64,000 nucleotides of DNA. Origin: DASQFQ01 sp963811595 (GTDB lineage Bacteria; Actinomycetota; Thermoleophilia; Solirubrobacterales; Solirubrobacteraceae). Position numbers and translations under genes: made by a program. The stretch is taken from positions 1 to 64,000 of the forward strand of contig CAWERW010000006.1 of assembly GCA_963811595.1 (NCBI GenBank), written 5' to 3'. The notes below the pieces were generated by a model. That model did no database searches and had not been told where the DNA came from. It saw only the letters and a program-made list of their open reading frames with translations. Shown piece after piece: positions 49,828 through 59,843 of this stretch; within the stretch, counting starts at the first letter, position 1, and the number at the start of each line of letters is the position of its first letter.

Positions 49828-51195
49828 CTAGTAGTGCTCCTCGCCCACGTAGGACATGAAGCGGGGGTACTCGGCCTGGAAGGTGAGCTTGACCGTGCCG
49901 AGCCCGCCGTTGCGGTGCTTCGCGATGTGGACCTCGGCGATGCCCTCGTCCTCGGAGTCGCCGTCGTAGTACTCGTCGCGGTAGATGAACATCACGAGGT
50001 CGGCGTCCTGCTCGATGGCGCCGGACTCGCGCAGGTCGGAGAGCATCGGGCGCTTGTCGGCGCGCTGCTCGACGCCGCGGTTGAGCTGGGACAGGGCGAT
50101 CACGGGCACCTCGAGCTCGCGCGCGAGCGTCTTCAGCCCGCGGCTGATCTGGCCGACCTGCTCGGCGCGGTTGTCCGTCGCCCCGCTCGCGCGCATGAGC
50201 TGGAGGTAGTCGATCAGCACGAGGCCGAGCCCGTCGGCCTGCTGCTGGACGAGCCGGCGGGTCTTCGCGCGCACGTCGAGCACCGAGAGGTCGGAGGAGT
50301 CGTCGACGAACAGCGCCGACTCCGCGAGCCGGTTGCTCGCCGCGAGGATCTTGGCCCAGCGCGACTGCGGCACCTTGCCCTTTCGCAGGTCGTCGCCCTT
50401 GATCGACGCCTGGCTGGCGATGAAGCGCTGCGCGAGCTCCCCCTCGCTCATCTCGAGGCTGAACAGCGCGACGGCCTGCTCGGTCGTGAGCGCGGCGTGC
50501 TCGGCGAAGTTGGCCATGAGCGCCGATTTACCCATTCCCGGTCTTGCGGCGAGGATGATCAGGTTGCCGGGCTGGAAGCCGCCGGTGATGTTGTCGAGGT
50601 CCTCGAAGCCCGAGGGCGTGCCGGTAATCGAGGTGCCCTCGGCCGACAGCCGCTCGAGCTTGTCGAGCTCGGTCGAGAGCATGTCGTGGATCGAGCGGAA
50701 GTCCTTGCGGCGGTCGTCGTGCGCGACCTCCAGGATCGAGCGCTCCGCGAGGTCGACGAGCTCGCGCGGCGGCGCCTCGTGCGAGTGCACGCGCGCCTGG
50801 ATCTCGTAGGACGCGTGCAGGAGGCGGCGCAGCATCGCGTTCTCGCGCACGATGCGCGCGTACTGGCGGACGTTGCCGACCGCCGGCACCGAGCCCGCGA
50901 GCAGGTCGACCACCGCGCGGCCGCCGACGCGCTCGAGCAGCCCGGCCTGCTTGAGGTGCTCGACGAGCGTCAGCGCGTCGACCGGCTCGCCGACCGTGTG
51001 CAGGTCGAGCATCGCCTGGAAGATCAGGCCGTGCGCCTCGCGGTAGAAGTCCTCCGGCTGGAGGCGCTCGTCGATGATCAGCGCGGGCAGCGCGGTGTCC
51101 GACAAGAGCACCGCGCCGAGCACGGACTGCTCCGCCTCGAGGTTCTGGGGCGGGGCGGCTGCGGTGCCTCCGTTGCGCTGATCGGCGATGGCCAT
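49828..51195 (-). CDS. dnaB: Replicative DNA helicase DnaB
   Basis: Hexameric 5'-3' helicase of 455 residues. The N-terminal domain starts PPQNLEAEQSVLGAVLLSD. The RecA-like core has Walker A ILAARPGMGKSALM, FSLEMSEGELAQRF and Walker B GLVLIDYLQLM. It ends LREVEAD-like SDLRESGAIEQDADLVMFIYRDE and AKHRNGGLGTVKL. No intein is seen. ATG at 51195; a TAGACT -10 sits in a 22-bp element 8 bp upstream. Confidence 0.97.
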   Translation of the reverse strand: MAIADQRNGGTAAAPPQNLEAEQSVLGAVLLSDTALPALIIDERLQPEDFYREAHGLIFQAMLDLHTVGEPVDALTLVEHLKQAGLLERVGGRAVVDLLAGSVPAVGNVRQYARIVRENAMLRRLLHASYEIQARVHSHEAPPRELVDLAERSILEVAHDDRRKDFRSIHDMLSTELDKLERLSAEGTSITGTPSGFEDLDNITGGFQPGNLIILAARPGMGKSALMANFAEHAALTTEQAVALFSLEMSEGELAQRFIASQASIKGDDLRKGKVPQSRWAKILAASNRLAESALFVDDSSDLSVLDVRAKTRRLVQQQADGLGLVLIDYLQLMRASGATDNRAEQVGQISRGLKTLARELEVPVIALSQLNRGVEQRADKRPMLSDLRESGAIEQDADLVMFIYRDEYYDGDSEDEGIAEVHIAKHRNGGLGTVKLTFQAEYPRFMSYVGEEHY

Positions 51196-51202
51196 CGAGC
51201 GC

Positions 51203-51224
51203 CCGAGTCTAGGTCGGCGATCGG
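51203..51224 (-). promoter_or_regulatory. Probable dnaB promoter/operator element shared with ssb
   Basis: A 22-bp sequence (plus strand begins CCGAGTCTAGG and ends GATCGG) contains TAGACT on the minus strand as a -10. It matches 20 of 22 positions with the element upstream of ssb at 52822-52843. No matching -35 is visible at the usual distance. Confidence 0.5.
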
Positions 51225-51288
51225 AGCCTTCGGGAACGCTGCGAGAGTTTCCCCGCTTCGACCGCAGACTTGTTGTGAAGCGCGCTGC

Positions 51289-51741
51289 TTACTTCTCTTC
51301 GACGACCATCGTCTTGATGGTCGCGGTGACGTCGTCGGCGACCTCGACCACGACCATGCGCGTGCCGACGGTGCGGATCGGCTCGTCGAGGTGGACCTTG
51401 CGCTTGTCGATGCGGATGCCGCGGGCCTCGCGGATCGCGTCGACGATGTCCTGCGATGTGACGGAGCCGAAGAGGCGGCCGTCGTCGCCGGCCTGGTGCG
51501 TGATCGTGAGCACCGTCTTGTTGAGCAGCTCCGCGTTGTCGCGCGCCTGCGTCGTCGCCACCTCGAGGGCGCGGCTCGCGACCTCCTGGCGGCGCTCGGC
51601 GGCGGCGATCGAGCCCTTGGTGGCGGGCTCGGCCAGCTTGCGCGGGATCAGGTAGTTGCGCAGGTAGCCCTTCGACACGTCGATGACCGTGCCGCGCTCG
51701 CCCAGCGTCTCGTGGTCCTGGAGCATGATCGCCTGGGGCAT
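51289..51741 (-). CDS. rplI: 50S ribosomal protein bL9
   Basis: The 150-aa protein has two domains. The N-terminal one is AIMLQDHETLGERGTVIDVSKGYLRNYLIPRKLA, and a central helix (AERRQEVASRALEV) connects to the C-terminal domain (LFGSVTSQDIVDAIREA...). Start ATG 51741, 10 bp after rpsR. Another in-frame ATG (51726) is closer to the usual family start. Ends 93 bp before dnaB. Confidence 0.95.
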   Translation of the reverse strand: MPQAIMLQDHETLGERGTVIDVSKGYLRNYLIPRKLAEPATKGSIAAAERRQEVASRALEVATTQARDNAELLNKTVLTITHQAGDDGRLFGSVTSQDIVDAIREARGIRIDKRKVHLDEPIRTVGTRMVVVEVADDVTATIKTMVVEEK

Positions 51742-51751
51742 GACGGTGGCC

Positions 51752-52081
51752 CTAGCGGTCGCGGTCGCGATCGCGGTCGCGATCCGGCCGGCCGCGCTCG
51801 TCGCGGGACTCGCGCGTGTCCCCCACGTACGGGAGCAGCGCGATCTCGCGGGCGCGCTTGACGGCGGTCGCGATCTGGTTCTGGTGCCGGCGGCAGGCGC
51901 CCGTGATGCGGCGCGAGCGGATCTTGCCGCGGTCCGAGATGAACTTGCGGAGGGACGCGACGTCCTTGTAGTCGACGTGCTCGACCTTGTCGCGGCAGTA
52001 CTGGCAGGACTTACGGCGGCCGGAGCCGGGCCCACCCTTCTTGTCACGCCGGCGCGTCGGCCGGCTGCGCTGCTTTGCCAC
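51752..52081 (-). CDS. rpsR: 30S ribosomal protein bS18 with RD-repeat tail
   Basis: The core residues 20-95 carry the zinc-type motif CQYC (C26, C29) with C63 and H66 in TGACRRHQNQIATAVKRAR, and DYKDVASLRKFISDRGKI. After the normal end (IALLPYVGD) an extra tail closes in five Asp-Arg pairs, encoded by a hexamer repeat. GTG at 52081. It lies after a strong terminator and before rplI. Confidence 0.94.
   Translation of the reverse strand: MAKQRSRPTRRRDKKGGPGSGRRKSCQYCRDKVEHVDYKDVASLRKFISDRGKIRSRRITGACRRHQNQIATAVKRAREIALLPYVGDTRESRDERGRPDRDRDRDRDR
51755..51784 (-). repeat. Hexanucleotide tandem repeat encoding the bS18 Asp-Arg tail
   Basis: Five adjacent 6-bp units (GCGGTC or GCGATC on the plus strand) sit directly before the rpsR stop. 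Copy number changes would keep frame and only alter tail length. Confidence 0.6.
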
Positions 52082-52251
52082 TTGCGGAGACCTTTCGTGT
52101 GCTGCCTGTCACGTGGCGCCCGTGGGGCGCGCGAATCCGCGCGCGCTGCCGGCGCGGGCCATCCATTGTGGCAGACGCGCCGCGACGCGCCTGCGGAGGG
52201 GTGCACAGCGCTCGTTCGCCCGCGCTGCCGCGGACGTCCTCAGACAACACA

Positions 52252-52281
52252 ACGGCCCCGGAGCTGCAACTCCGGGGCCGT
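52252..52281 (-). terminator. Rho-independent terminator downstream of ssb
   Basis: ACGGCCCCGGAG and CTCCGGGGCCGT form a perfect 12-bp stem with a 6-nt loop, starting 27 bp after the ssb stop. On the minus strand it is followed by TTGTGTTGT, a partial U-tract. It separates rpsF-ssb from rpsR-rplI. Confidence 0.85.
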
Positions 52282-52308
52282 GGGACTACCGAAGACGGCG
52301 CGAGCCGC

Positions 52309-52782
52309 CTAGAACGGGATGTCGTCGTCCGCGGGGGCGCTGGTGCCGCCGCCGGCGGGCGCGCCGGCCGGCTGGAAGTCGCGGTTGTCGACCGGGACGT
52401 CGGACTGCGGCGTGAAGCCGGCGTTGCCGCCCATCGGGGCGTCGTCGCGGCCGCCGAGGAACTGGACGGAGTCCGCGATGATCTCGACGTTCTGGCGCTT
52501 CGTGCCGTCCTGCGCCTGCCACTCGCGCCACTCGAGGCGGCCGTTGAGCGCGACCGGGCGGCCCTTGCTGAGGAAGCGGGCGCAGTTCTCGCCCTGGGCG
52601 CCCCAGACCGTCACGTCGAAGTAGTTGGCCTTGTCCTCCCACTCGCCCGACTGGCCCTTGCGGCGCGTGTTCGACGCGATCCGCAGCGAGCACACGGACA
52701 TGCCGCTCGGCAGGGAGCGCAGCTCAGGATCCCGTGTGAGGTTCCCGGTGAGGACGACGACGTTGATGTTCGTGGCGGCCAC
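52309..52782 (-). CDS. ssb: Single-stranded DNA-binding protein
   Basis: About 157 residues. OB fold NINVVVLTGNLTRDPELRSL, VCSLRIASNTRRKG, NYFDVTVWGAQGENCARFLSKGRPV and GRLEWREWQ. A flexible Gly/Pro/Ala tail ends in the interaction peptide DDDIPF. The GTG at 52782 is chosen because AAAGGAG lies about 8 nt upstream. The ATG at 52800 would add an unlikely MERSHT leader. It appears to have its own promoter element. Confidence 0.96.
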   Translation of the reverse strand: MAATNINVVVLTGNLTRDPELRSLPSGMSVCSLRIASNTRRKGQSGEWEDKANYFDVTVWGAQGENCARFLSKGRPVALNGRLEWREWQAQDGTKRQNVEIIADSVQFLGGRDDAPMGGNAGFTPQSDVPVDNRDFQPAGAPAGGGTSAPADDDIPF

Positions 52783-52821
52783 GGTGTGGCTCCTTTCCAT
52801 GCTTCTCTCGACTCTCGGCCG

Positions 52822-52843
52822 CCGAGTCTAGGGCGGGGATCGG
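52822..52843 (-). promoter_or_regulatory. Probable ssb promoter/operator element shared with dnaB
   Basis: Twenty of 22 bases match the dnaB element (51203-51224), including the minus-strand TAGACT. It lies 40 bp before the ssb GTG, downstream of rpsF, so ssb can probably be expressed apart from rpsF. Confidence 0.5.
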
Positions 52844-52905
52844 ATCGCTCGGCGACCGCGCCGCAAGTTGCGGCGAAATCGTTGCGAAGTCGACGCGAAG
52901 CGGGT

Positions 52906-53274
52906 CTAGGCCTCGTCGGGCTCGCCCGTGGGGGCGACGGCCGCGGCGGGGTTGCCGAGGTCCGGCGGCGGGGGCGTGCCGGCGCGGAGCTTGATGATCC
53001 GGAAGCGCAGGACGCCGTCCGTGATCTTCAGCGTGTGGTCGAGCTGCTCGAGCAGCTCGTTGTTCCCGTGGAACTGGAACAGGTGGTAGTCGGCGTCCGG
53101 GCGCTTCTGCACCTCATAGACGGTCGGGCGCACGCCCCAGTCGTGACGGCCGACGACCTCGCCGGTCTTCTCGATCGCGGCCTGGACGTTGTCCAGGAGC
53201 TGGGTACGGCGCTCCTCGTCGGCCTGCGTGTCGAGCAGGAGGACGAGGTCGTAGAGCGGGGCTTCGGTCGCCAT
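52906..53274 (-). CDS. rpsF: 30S ribosomal protein bS6
   Basis: The 122-aa protein has the bS6 fold: LYDLVLLLDTQADEE, VGRHDWGVRPTVYEVQKRPDADYHLFQF and LDHTLKITDGVLRFRIIKL. A short Pro/Gly-rich tail follows. ATG at 53274; first gene of the rpsF-ssb unit. Confidence 0.94.
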   Translation of the reverse strand: MATEAPLYDLVLLLDTQADEERRTQLLDNVQAAIEKTGEVVGRHDWGVRPTVYEVQKRPDADYHLFQFHGNNELLEQLDHTLKITDGVLRFRIIKLRAGTPPPPDLGNPAAAVAPTGEPDEA

Positions 53275-53335
53275 GCGGCGGTCGATGCTAGCAACGCGGG
53301 GGCGAGCGCCGGCCCCGTGCCGCCTAGCCCCGGGC

Positions 53336-53740
53336 ATGCGAGCGCGGGTCCGCTGGGGCAACGTCGGCCGCGCGGCGGCGGTGCTCGCCGTGCTCGCGCT
53401 GGCCGTCGCGTGGCCCCGCCTGGCGCCGCCCGCGCCGCAGCTCCCCGCGGATGAAGCGCGGCCGCTCGCGGTGCCGGAGGTCGCGCCCGAGGCGGACCGG
53501 CCGCGCGCGAAGGCCCGGCCGGAGGGAAGCCGCCGCGCGAAGCGGCGGCGACCGGCGAAGGTGCGGCGGCGGACGGAGCGGAAGCGGCCGGCGGAGCGGC
53601 GGCGGCCGGAGCAGCGCAGCGCGGCCCGCCCGCAGGCGACGGTCCGCCCGCCACAGCCGCCTCCGCCCACGCCTCAGCCCGTCCCGCGCTTCACCCCGCA
53701 GGACCCGGCCACCACCGAGTTCTCCTTCGAGTCCGGCTAG
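53336..53740 (+). CDS. Membrane-anchored Arg/Pro-rich protein, unknown
   Basis: The 134-aa protein has one helix (VGRAAAVLAVLALAVAWPRLA) and then a long Arg-rich stretch (about residues 60-105, RRAKRRRPAKVRRRTERKR-like). A Pro-rich end FTPQDPATTEFSFESG follows. The region is probably disordered and extracytoplasmic or wall-associated. The ATG at 53336 fits the signal-anchor; the longer frame to 53273 overlaps rpsF. No family recognised. Confidence 0.65.
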   Translation: MRARVRWGNVGRAAAVLAVLALAVAWPRLAPPAPQLPADEARPLAVPEVAPEADRPRAKARPEGSRRAKRRRPAKVRRRTERKRPAERRRPEQRSAARPQATVRPPQPPPPTPQPVPRFTPQDPATTEFSFESG

Positions 53741-55209
53741 CTCCCGGTCGGCGCCATCCCGCGCGCCTTCTTGCGGATGTCCGCGACCTGCTCGTCGATC
53801 CAGTCGCCCGGATCGCGCGACGTGACGATCTCCTTCAGCCCGGCCGCCCGCCGCGCCCGCGCCTCGCCCGACATGGTCAGCGCCGCGTAGATCGCGTCCG
53901 CCAGCTCCTGCACGTCGAACGGGTTGACGCTCAGCGCGAACTCGCCCAGCTCCTCGTGCGCGCCCGTGTTCTCGCCCAGGATCGAGACGCCGTCGCGCTC
54001 GTTCACCAGCGGCCCCTCCTTCGCCACCAGGTTCATCCCGTCGAACATGGCGTTGACCATCATCACGTCGTAGTGCTTGTAGGAGGCCACGGCCTCCTCG
54101 AGGTCGTCGCGCAGCTTGAGGTCGATCGGCATCCAGTCCGGCGTCCCGTGCCGGTGGTTGACGACCGCCACCAGCGCCTCGATCCGCTCCAGGTACTCGG
54201 CGTACTCGGGCACGTCGGTCCGGGACGGCATCAGCTGCGCCGTGAACGTGATCCGCTCGGCGAACTCGGGGTGCTGCTCGAGGAAGATGTCGAAGCCGGT
54301 GAACCCGCGCAGGACGTTCTTCGACAGGTCCGCGCGGTCGACGCGCAGGATCGAGAACTCCCGCCGCCGCGCCAGCAGCTTCTCCTCGAACTCGCGCACG
54401 CGCTCGCGGCCCGCCGTCTCGCACGTCGCCTCGTGGTCGATCGGCAGCGGATAGGCGCGCACCCACACCTGGCGGTCCTCGAAGTGCACGATGCCGGCGT
54501 CCATGTCGACCTCGAGGTCCATCAGGTCGCGGCAGCACTGCAGGAAGTTGCGCCGGTAGGAGCGCGTGTGGAAGCCGACGATGTCGTTGGCGAGCAGGCC
54601 GCGGTAGATCTGGTCGCGGATGCCCTTCGGGAGCACGCGCCAGGCGTCCGGCTGCGTCCACGGGATGTGGATGAAGTGGTGCAGGAAGACGTCCGAGCGC
54701 TGCTCGCGGATGATCCCCGGCAGCGTGTAGAAGTGGTAGTCGTGGACCATGACGACGGGCTCGTCGTCACCCTCGATCTCCTCGAGCACGGCCCGCGCGA
54801 GGTCCTCGTTGACGACGCAGTAGCCGTCCTGGAACGCCTCGACCTCCTGCCGGCGGATGTCCGGCGCGTTGCTCTGGTCCCACAGGTAGTGCTGGATGAA
54901 CCACAGCATCGGGTTCGCGATGACGTTGTAGAAGCCGTCGTAGGCGTCCGGGTCGGACTCGACGAAGCGCACGTGGAACTCGCCGCCGTGCGGCGCCTCG
55001 ACGGAGATCGAATCGTCCCCCTGCTCGCGCTGGGCCTTCGCGTCGCCCTCCGTCATCGCCGACGCGATCCAGATCGCGTCGCGGTGCGACGCGAGGCCGG
55101 TCAGGGCGGTCACGAGGCCGCCCGTGCCCCGCTTGACGGAGCCGTCCTCCTGGAACGTGACAGGCCCCCGGTTGGAGACCAGGACGAGGGGCCGATCACG
55201 ATCGGGCAT
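53737..55209 (-). CDS. otsA: Trehalose-6-phosphate synthase (GT20)
   Basis: The 490-aa enzyme joins an NDP-glucose with glucose-6-phosphate. It has LVLVSNRGPVTF, VMVHDYHFYTLPGIIRE, FLHHFIHIPWTQPDAWRVLP, GLLANDIVGFHTRSYRRNFL and DGMNLVAKEGPLVNERDGVSILGENTGA. The characteristic OtsA glycine-rich and acceptor motifs are all present. Starts directly at the treT stop (0 gap). No otsB phosphatase is in the window. Confidence 0.93.
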   Translation of the reverse strand: MPDRDRPLVLVSNRGPVTFQEDGSVKRGTGGLVTALTGLASHRDAIWIASAMTEGDAKAQREQGDDSISVEAPHGGEFHVRFVESDPDAYDGFYNVIANPMLWFIQHYLWDQSNAPDIRRQEVEAFQDGYCVVNEDLARAVLEEIEGDDEPVVMVHDYHFYTLPGIIREQRSDVFLHHFIHIPWTQPDAWRVLPKGIRDQIYRGLLANDIVGFHTRSYRRNFLQCCRDLMDLEVDMDAGIVHFEDRQVWVRAYPLPIDHEATCETAGRERVREFEEKLLARRREFSILRVDRADLSKNVLRGFTGFDIFLEQHPEFAERITFTAQLMPSRTDVPEYAEYLERIEALVAVVNHRHGTPDWMPIDLKLRDDLEEAVASYKHYDVMMVNAMFDGMNLVAKEGPLVNERDGVSILGENTGAHEELGEFALSVNPFDVQELADAIYAALTMSGEARARRAAGLKEIVTSRDPGDWIDEQVADIRKKARGMAPTGS

Positions 55210-56439
55210 CTACAACACCTCTTGGAAGATCTTCAGGTAGTCGCGCAGGTAGCGGGGCGTGAGGAAGTGCTCGCGGACGTGCTCCTTGCCACGCCTTCCG
55301 AGGGCCTTCCCCAAAGCGGGGTCGTTCAAAATGTCCAGCGAGCGGGCGGCGCAATCCTCGACCGACGAGACGAGGTAGCCCGTCTCGCCGTTCTGGACCT
55401 GGAGCGGGATCCCGCCCACGTCGCCGCCGATGAACGGGCGCCCCTTCCAGAGCGCCTCGGACACGGTCAGGCCGAAGCCCTCGCGCGTCGACTTCTGGAT
55501 CACGACGTCGGCCAGCGACTGGAACGCGTTGACCTCGATGTTGCCGACGTTGTTGAAGTTGTTGAGGATGTGGACATCCGGGTCGCCGTCGGCGTGGGCG
55601 AGCGTCGAGTTGTAGAAGTCCCAGCCCTCGGGGTCGTCGGAGGCCATCGAGCCCACGAGCGCGAGCTGCACGTCGGGCCGCTGCTCCTTGACGATGCGGT
55701 AGGCGTCGATCACGCCCAGCGGATCCTTCCAGGGATCGAAGCGCGAGACCTGGCACATCATCGGGCGGCTCGTGTCGATGCCGAACTGCTTGCACACGAA
55801 CGTCGCGTCCTCGATCGAGAGCGCCATGTTCTTCGGCGCCAGCGGGTCGATCGCGGGCGGCACGATGTTGACCCCGCCGTCCATCCCCGGCGGCACGTAG
55901 TCGGCGACGTGGAAGAGCGACGCGCCGTAGCCCTGGATATAGGGCAGGAGCCGCTCCATCGTGGCCGGGTTAGGCGTCGAGACGTCGATGTGGCAGCGCC
56001 ACACCCACGCCTTCGCCTTCTCCGGCGCGAGCGAGAGGAGCGCCGCCGGCTGCGGGTCGTGCACGAGGCAGATGTCCCAGCCGCGCTCGAGCTCGCGCGC
56101 GTTCATCTCGTTGTACTGGAACCAGGTCGCCCACTGCTCCTCCGTCAGGTCCTGCGGGTTGCCCTGGAGCGCGTTGTGCATGATCTTGGTCGAGTTGAAG
56201 AACTCCTCGCGGCCGTAGATGACCTGCCACTCGACCTCGAGCCCCACGTCGCGCATGAGCGGGATGAGCGTGTAGAGGATCTCCGACACGCCGCCGCCGA
56301 ACGCCGTCGCGCTGAGCTGCACGACCCGCGTGCCCTTCAGCGGCTCGGCGAGCTCGCGGATCTCCTCGACCAGCGGGCGACCGACGATGTGGGTGTAGTC
56401 CGCCAGGCTCTTGTGAGCCATGGCGACGGGCTGGAGCAC
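55210..56439 (-). CDS. treT: GT4 glycosyltransferase, trehalose glycosyltransferring synthase (TreT)-like
   Basis: The 409-aa GT-B enzyme has SATAFGGGVSEILYTLIPLM, WVWRCHIDVSTPN, QVSRFDPWKDPLGVIDAYRIV and KSTREGFGLTVSEALWKGRPFIGGD with a nucleotide-sugar E-x7-E motif. The start LQPVAMAHKSLADY and GGVSEIL motif fit TreT, which forms trehalose from NDP-glucose and glucose, reversibly. GTG at 56439 follows AGGAG immediately. It pairs with otsA, giving two trehalose routes in one operon. Confidence 0.85.
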   Translation of the reverse strand: MLQPVAMAHKSLADYTHIVGRPLVEEIRELAEPLKGTRVVQLSATAFGGGVSEILYTLIPLMRDVGLEVEWQVIYGREEFFNSTKIMHNALQGNPQDLTEEQWATWFQYNEMNARELERGWDICLVHDPQPAALLSLAPEKAKAWVWRCHIDVSTPNPATMERLLPYIQGYGASLFHVADYVPPGMDGGVNIVPPAIDPLAPKNMALSIEDATFVCKQFGIDTSRPMMCQVSRFDPWKDPLGVIDAYRIVKEQRPDVQLALVGSMASDDPEGWDFYNSTLAHADGDPDVHILNNFNNVGNIEVNAFQSLADVVIQKSTREGFGLTVSEALWKGRPFIGGDVGGIPLQVQNGETGYLVSSVEDCAARSLDILNDPALGKALGRRGKEHVREHFLTPRYLRDYLKIFQEVL

Positions 56440-56498
56440 TCCTGAACGACCTTCCTAGTCGGGGTGAGGCGGGGGCACCATAGCCGACGTGCGCCCGC

Positions 56499-57694
<1,196 letters not shown>

Positions 57695-57698
<4 letters not shown>

Positions 57699-59086
57699 GC
57701 CGGGAGCTTCAGCGCGAAGGTGGTCGAGCCCGGCACCGAGCGCACGGACAGCTCGCCGCTCATGCGCTCGGCCAGTTCGCGCGCGATCGCAAGCCCGAGG
57801 CCGGCGCCTTGGGCGCGGTCGGAGGACGTGAAGAAGGGCTCGAAGATGTGAGGCATGGTCTGGCGGCGGATGCCGAGGCCGGAGTCGGAGACCTCCAGGG
57901 TCACTTGCCCGTTCTCCCGCGCGGCCGAAACGACGACGCCGGTCCCCGTGGGCGTATGCATCAACGCGTTGTCAAGGAGGATACGAACGACCTGCGCGAC
58001 CCGCTCAGGGTCGCACTCGATCTCGATCGCCTCGCCCGCCAGCTGCACGCGCAGCTCGGAGCCGCGCTGCGCTGCCAGCGGCGTGAACTCGCCGACGACG
58101 TCGCGGGCGAGCTGGTGCACGTCGGTCGGCTCCGTGCGGAGTTCGAGCGCGCCCGCTTCGAGCCGCGAGAGGTCGAGCAGCTCGGTGGCGAGCCGGCTCA
58201 GCCGCTCGGTCTGGGCGCGCACGTGGTCGAGGAACTGGCGGCGCGTGGCCTCGTCGAGCTCCTCGTCCTCGAGCAGCTCGAGGAAGCCGCCGAGCGAGAA
58301 CAGCGGCGTGCGCAGCTCGTGCGACGCCTGCGCGATGAACTGCTTGCGCGCGTGGTCGAGCCGCGCGAGCTGCTGCTGCATGTCGTCGAAGGCGGCGCCG
58401 AGCTGGCCGAGCTCGTCGTCGGAGTCGGGCTCGATGCGCCCCGAGAAGTCGCCGGCGGCAACCTTGCGGACCGCGCGCTCGAGGCGCTTCACGCGCGCGG
58501 CGAGCGCGCGCGCGACGAGGTAGCCGGCGAGCACGGCGATCAGGAACGCGACGGCGCCGGCGACGAGGATCCGGTTGCGGATCAGCGCGACGTTGTCCTG
58601 CACGTCGGTCAGCGCGTCGGCGAACACCGCGACGCCGCGCGTGCGGCCGTCGACGATCAGCGGCTCGGCGACGAGCGCCTGGCGCCCGATCCGCGTCGGC
58701 TCGGTGGCGCGCGCGGTGCGGCCGGTGGCGAGCGCGGCCTCGGCCACGCTCTGCACGTCGTCGATCTCGACGCCGCCGGCGTCGGAGTCGGCGAGCACGA
58801 ACAGCGAGTCCTCCGAGCCGGCCACGACGCCGAGCACGTTGACCTCCGCGCTCGCGCGCGTGGCCACGAGCCGCACCTCGCGCGCGAGGTCGGGCTGGGG
58901 CGCGTCGGACCCGACGAGCCGGCGCAGCGGCACCGCGTAGCGCTCGCCGTCGTCGGCGAGCCGGTCGAGCTTCTGGTCGCGCAGGCGCTCCTCGAGCTGC
59001 GGCACGAGCGCGAAGTAGACGATCCCGATCGCGGTCAGGACGATCAGCCCGAAGATCAGCGCCAGCCGGTTGGTCAGCGAGCGCAT
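57695..59086 (-). CDS. HAMP-domain sensor histidine kinase
   Basis: The 463-aa protein has TM1 (residues 7-28), an extracytoplasmic sensor (30-170), TM2 (about 173-193) and HAMP (195-245). The phospho-acceptor His256 is in ASHELRTPLFSLGG. The ATPase domain has DNALMHTPTGTG (N box), VSDSGLGIRRQTM (G1), FEPFFTSS and GAGLGLAIARELAE (G2). Ten bp downstream of its response regulator, it overlaps the HtrA gene, an MprAB-PepD-like arrangement. Confidence 0.95.
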
Positions 59087-59095
59087 GCCGGTTCG

Positions 59096-59800
59096 CTAGT
59101 CCTCGTCGCGGAAGCGGTAGCCGACCCCTCGCACCGTGAAGATGTACTCCGGCTCCTTGGCGTCGGCCTCGAGCTTCTCGCGCAGGTGGCGGATGTGGAC
59201 GTCGACGGTGCGCGGGTCGCGGTAGGCCGAATCGCCCCACACGCGCGTGAGCAGCATGTCGCGCGTGAACACCCGCCCCGGGCTCGAGGCGAGCGCGCTC
59301 AGGATCTCGAACTCCACGAACGTGGTCGGGATGGTGTCGCCGCGCAGCGTGACGGCGCGCTTGGCCGGGTCGATGCGGAGGTCGCGCATCTCGAGCGGCG
59401 TGTCGCCGGCCTCGTGCACGCGCGCCATCCCCGCGCGCCGCAGCGCCGCCTTCACGCGCGAGCGGAACTCGCGCATCGAGAACGGCTTGGTGATGTAGTC
59501 GTCCGCGCCGAGCTCGAGCCCGAGGACCTTGTCGATCTCCTCGGACTTCGCGGTCAGCATGATGATCGGCACCTGCGAGCGGGCGCGCATGCGCCGGCAC
59601 ACCTCGAGCCCGTCGACCTTCGGCAGCATGAGGTCGAGCACGACGAGGTCGAACGGCTGCTCGGCGAAGCGGTTGAGCGCCTCCTGGCCGTCGCTCGCCG
59701 CGATCACCTCGTAGCCGTCGCGCTGGAGCGGGAACGACAACAGGGTCTGGATCGGCTGCTCGTCGTCGACGAGCAGGATCCGCGGAGCGCGCTCTGACAC
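59096..59800 (-). CDS. OmpR/PhoB-type response regulator
   Basis: From the GTG at 59800 the protein has 234 residues. Receiver domain RILLVDDEQPIQTLL with phospho-acceptor Asp56 (LVVLDLMLPKVDG), TAKSEE and KPFSMREF lysine. The winged-helix C-terminal domain includes TFVEFEILSALASSPGRVFTRDMLL and RTVDVHIRHLREKLE...RGVGYRF. A TTG at 59809 is another possible start. First gene of the RR-HK-HtrA operon. Confidence 0.95.
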   Translation of the reverse strand: MSERAPRILLVDDEQPIQTLLSFPLQRDGYEVIAASDGQEALNRFAEQPFDLVVLDLMLPKVDGLEVCRRMRARSQVPIIMLTAKSEEIDKVLGLELGADDYITKPFSMREFRSRVKAALRRAGMARVHEAGDTPLEMRDLRIDPAKRAVTLRGDTIPTTFVEFEILSALASSPGRVFTRDMLLTRVWGDSAYRDPRTVDVHIRHLREKLEADAKEPEYIFTVRGVGYRFRDED

Positions 59801-59843
59801 GGTTGTCAAAGAGTAGGCCTCGGTCGCGGATACCCTCGTTTCT

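Noticed and set aside
51755..51784. CRISPR or phase-variable repeat
   Set aside because: Units are adjacent 6-mers encoding an in-frame Asp-Arg tail; no spacers, and length changes would not shift frame.
59804..59809. TTGACA on the minus strand as a promoter -35
   Set aside because: It lies at the response-regulator start, and no -10 is found 16-18 bp downstream; that sequence is coding.
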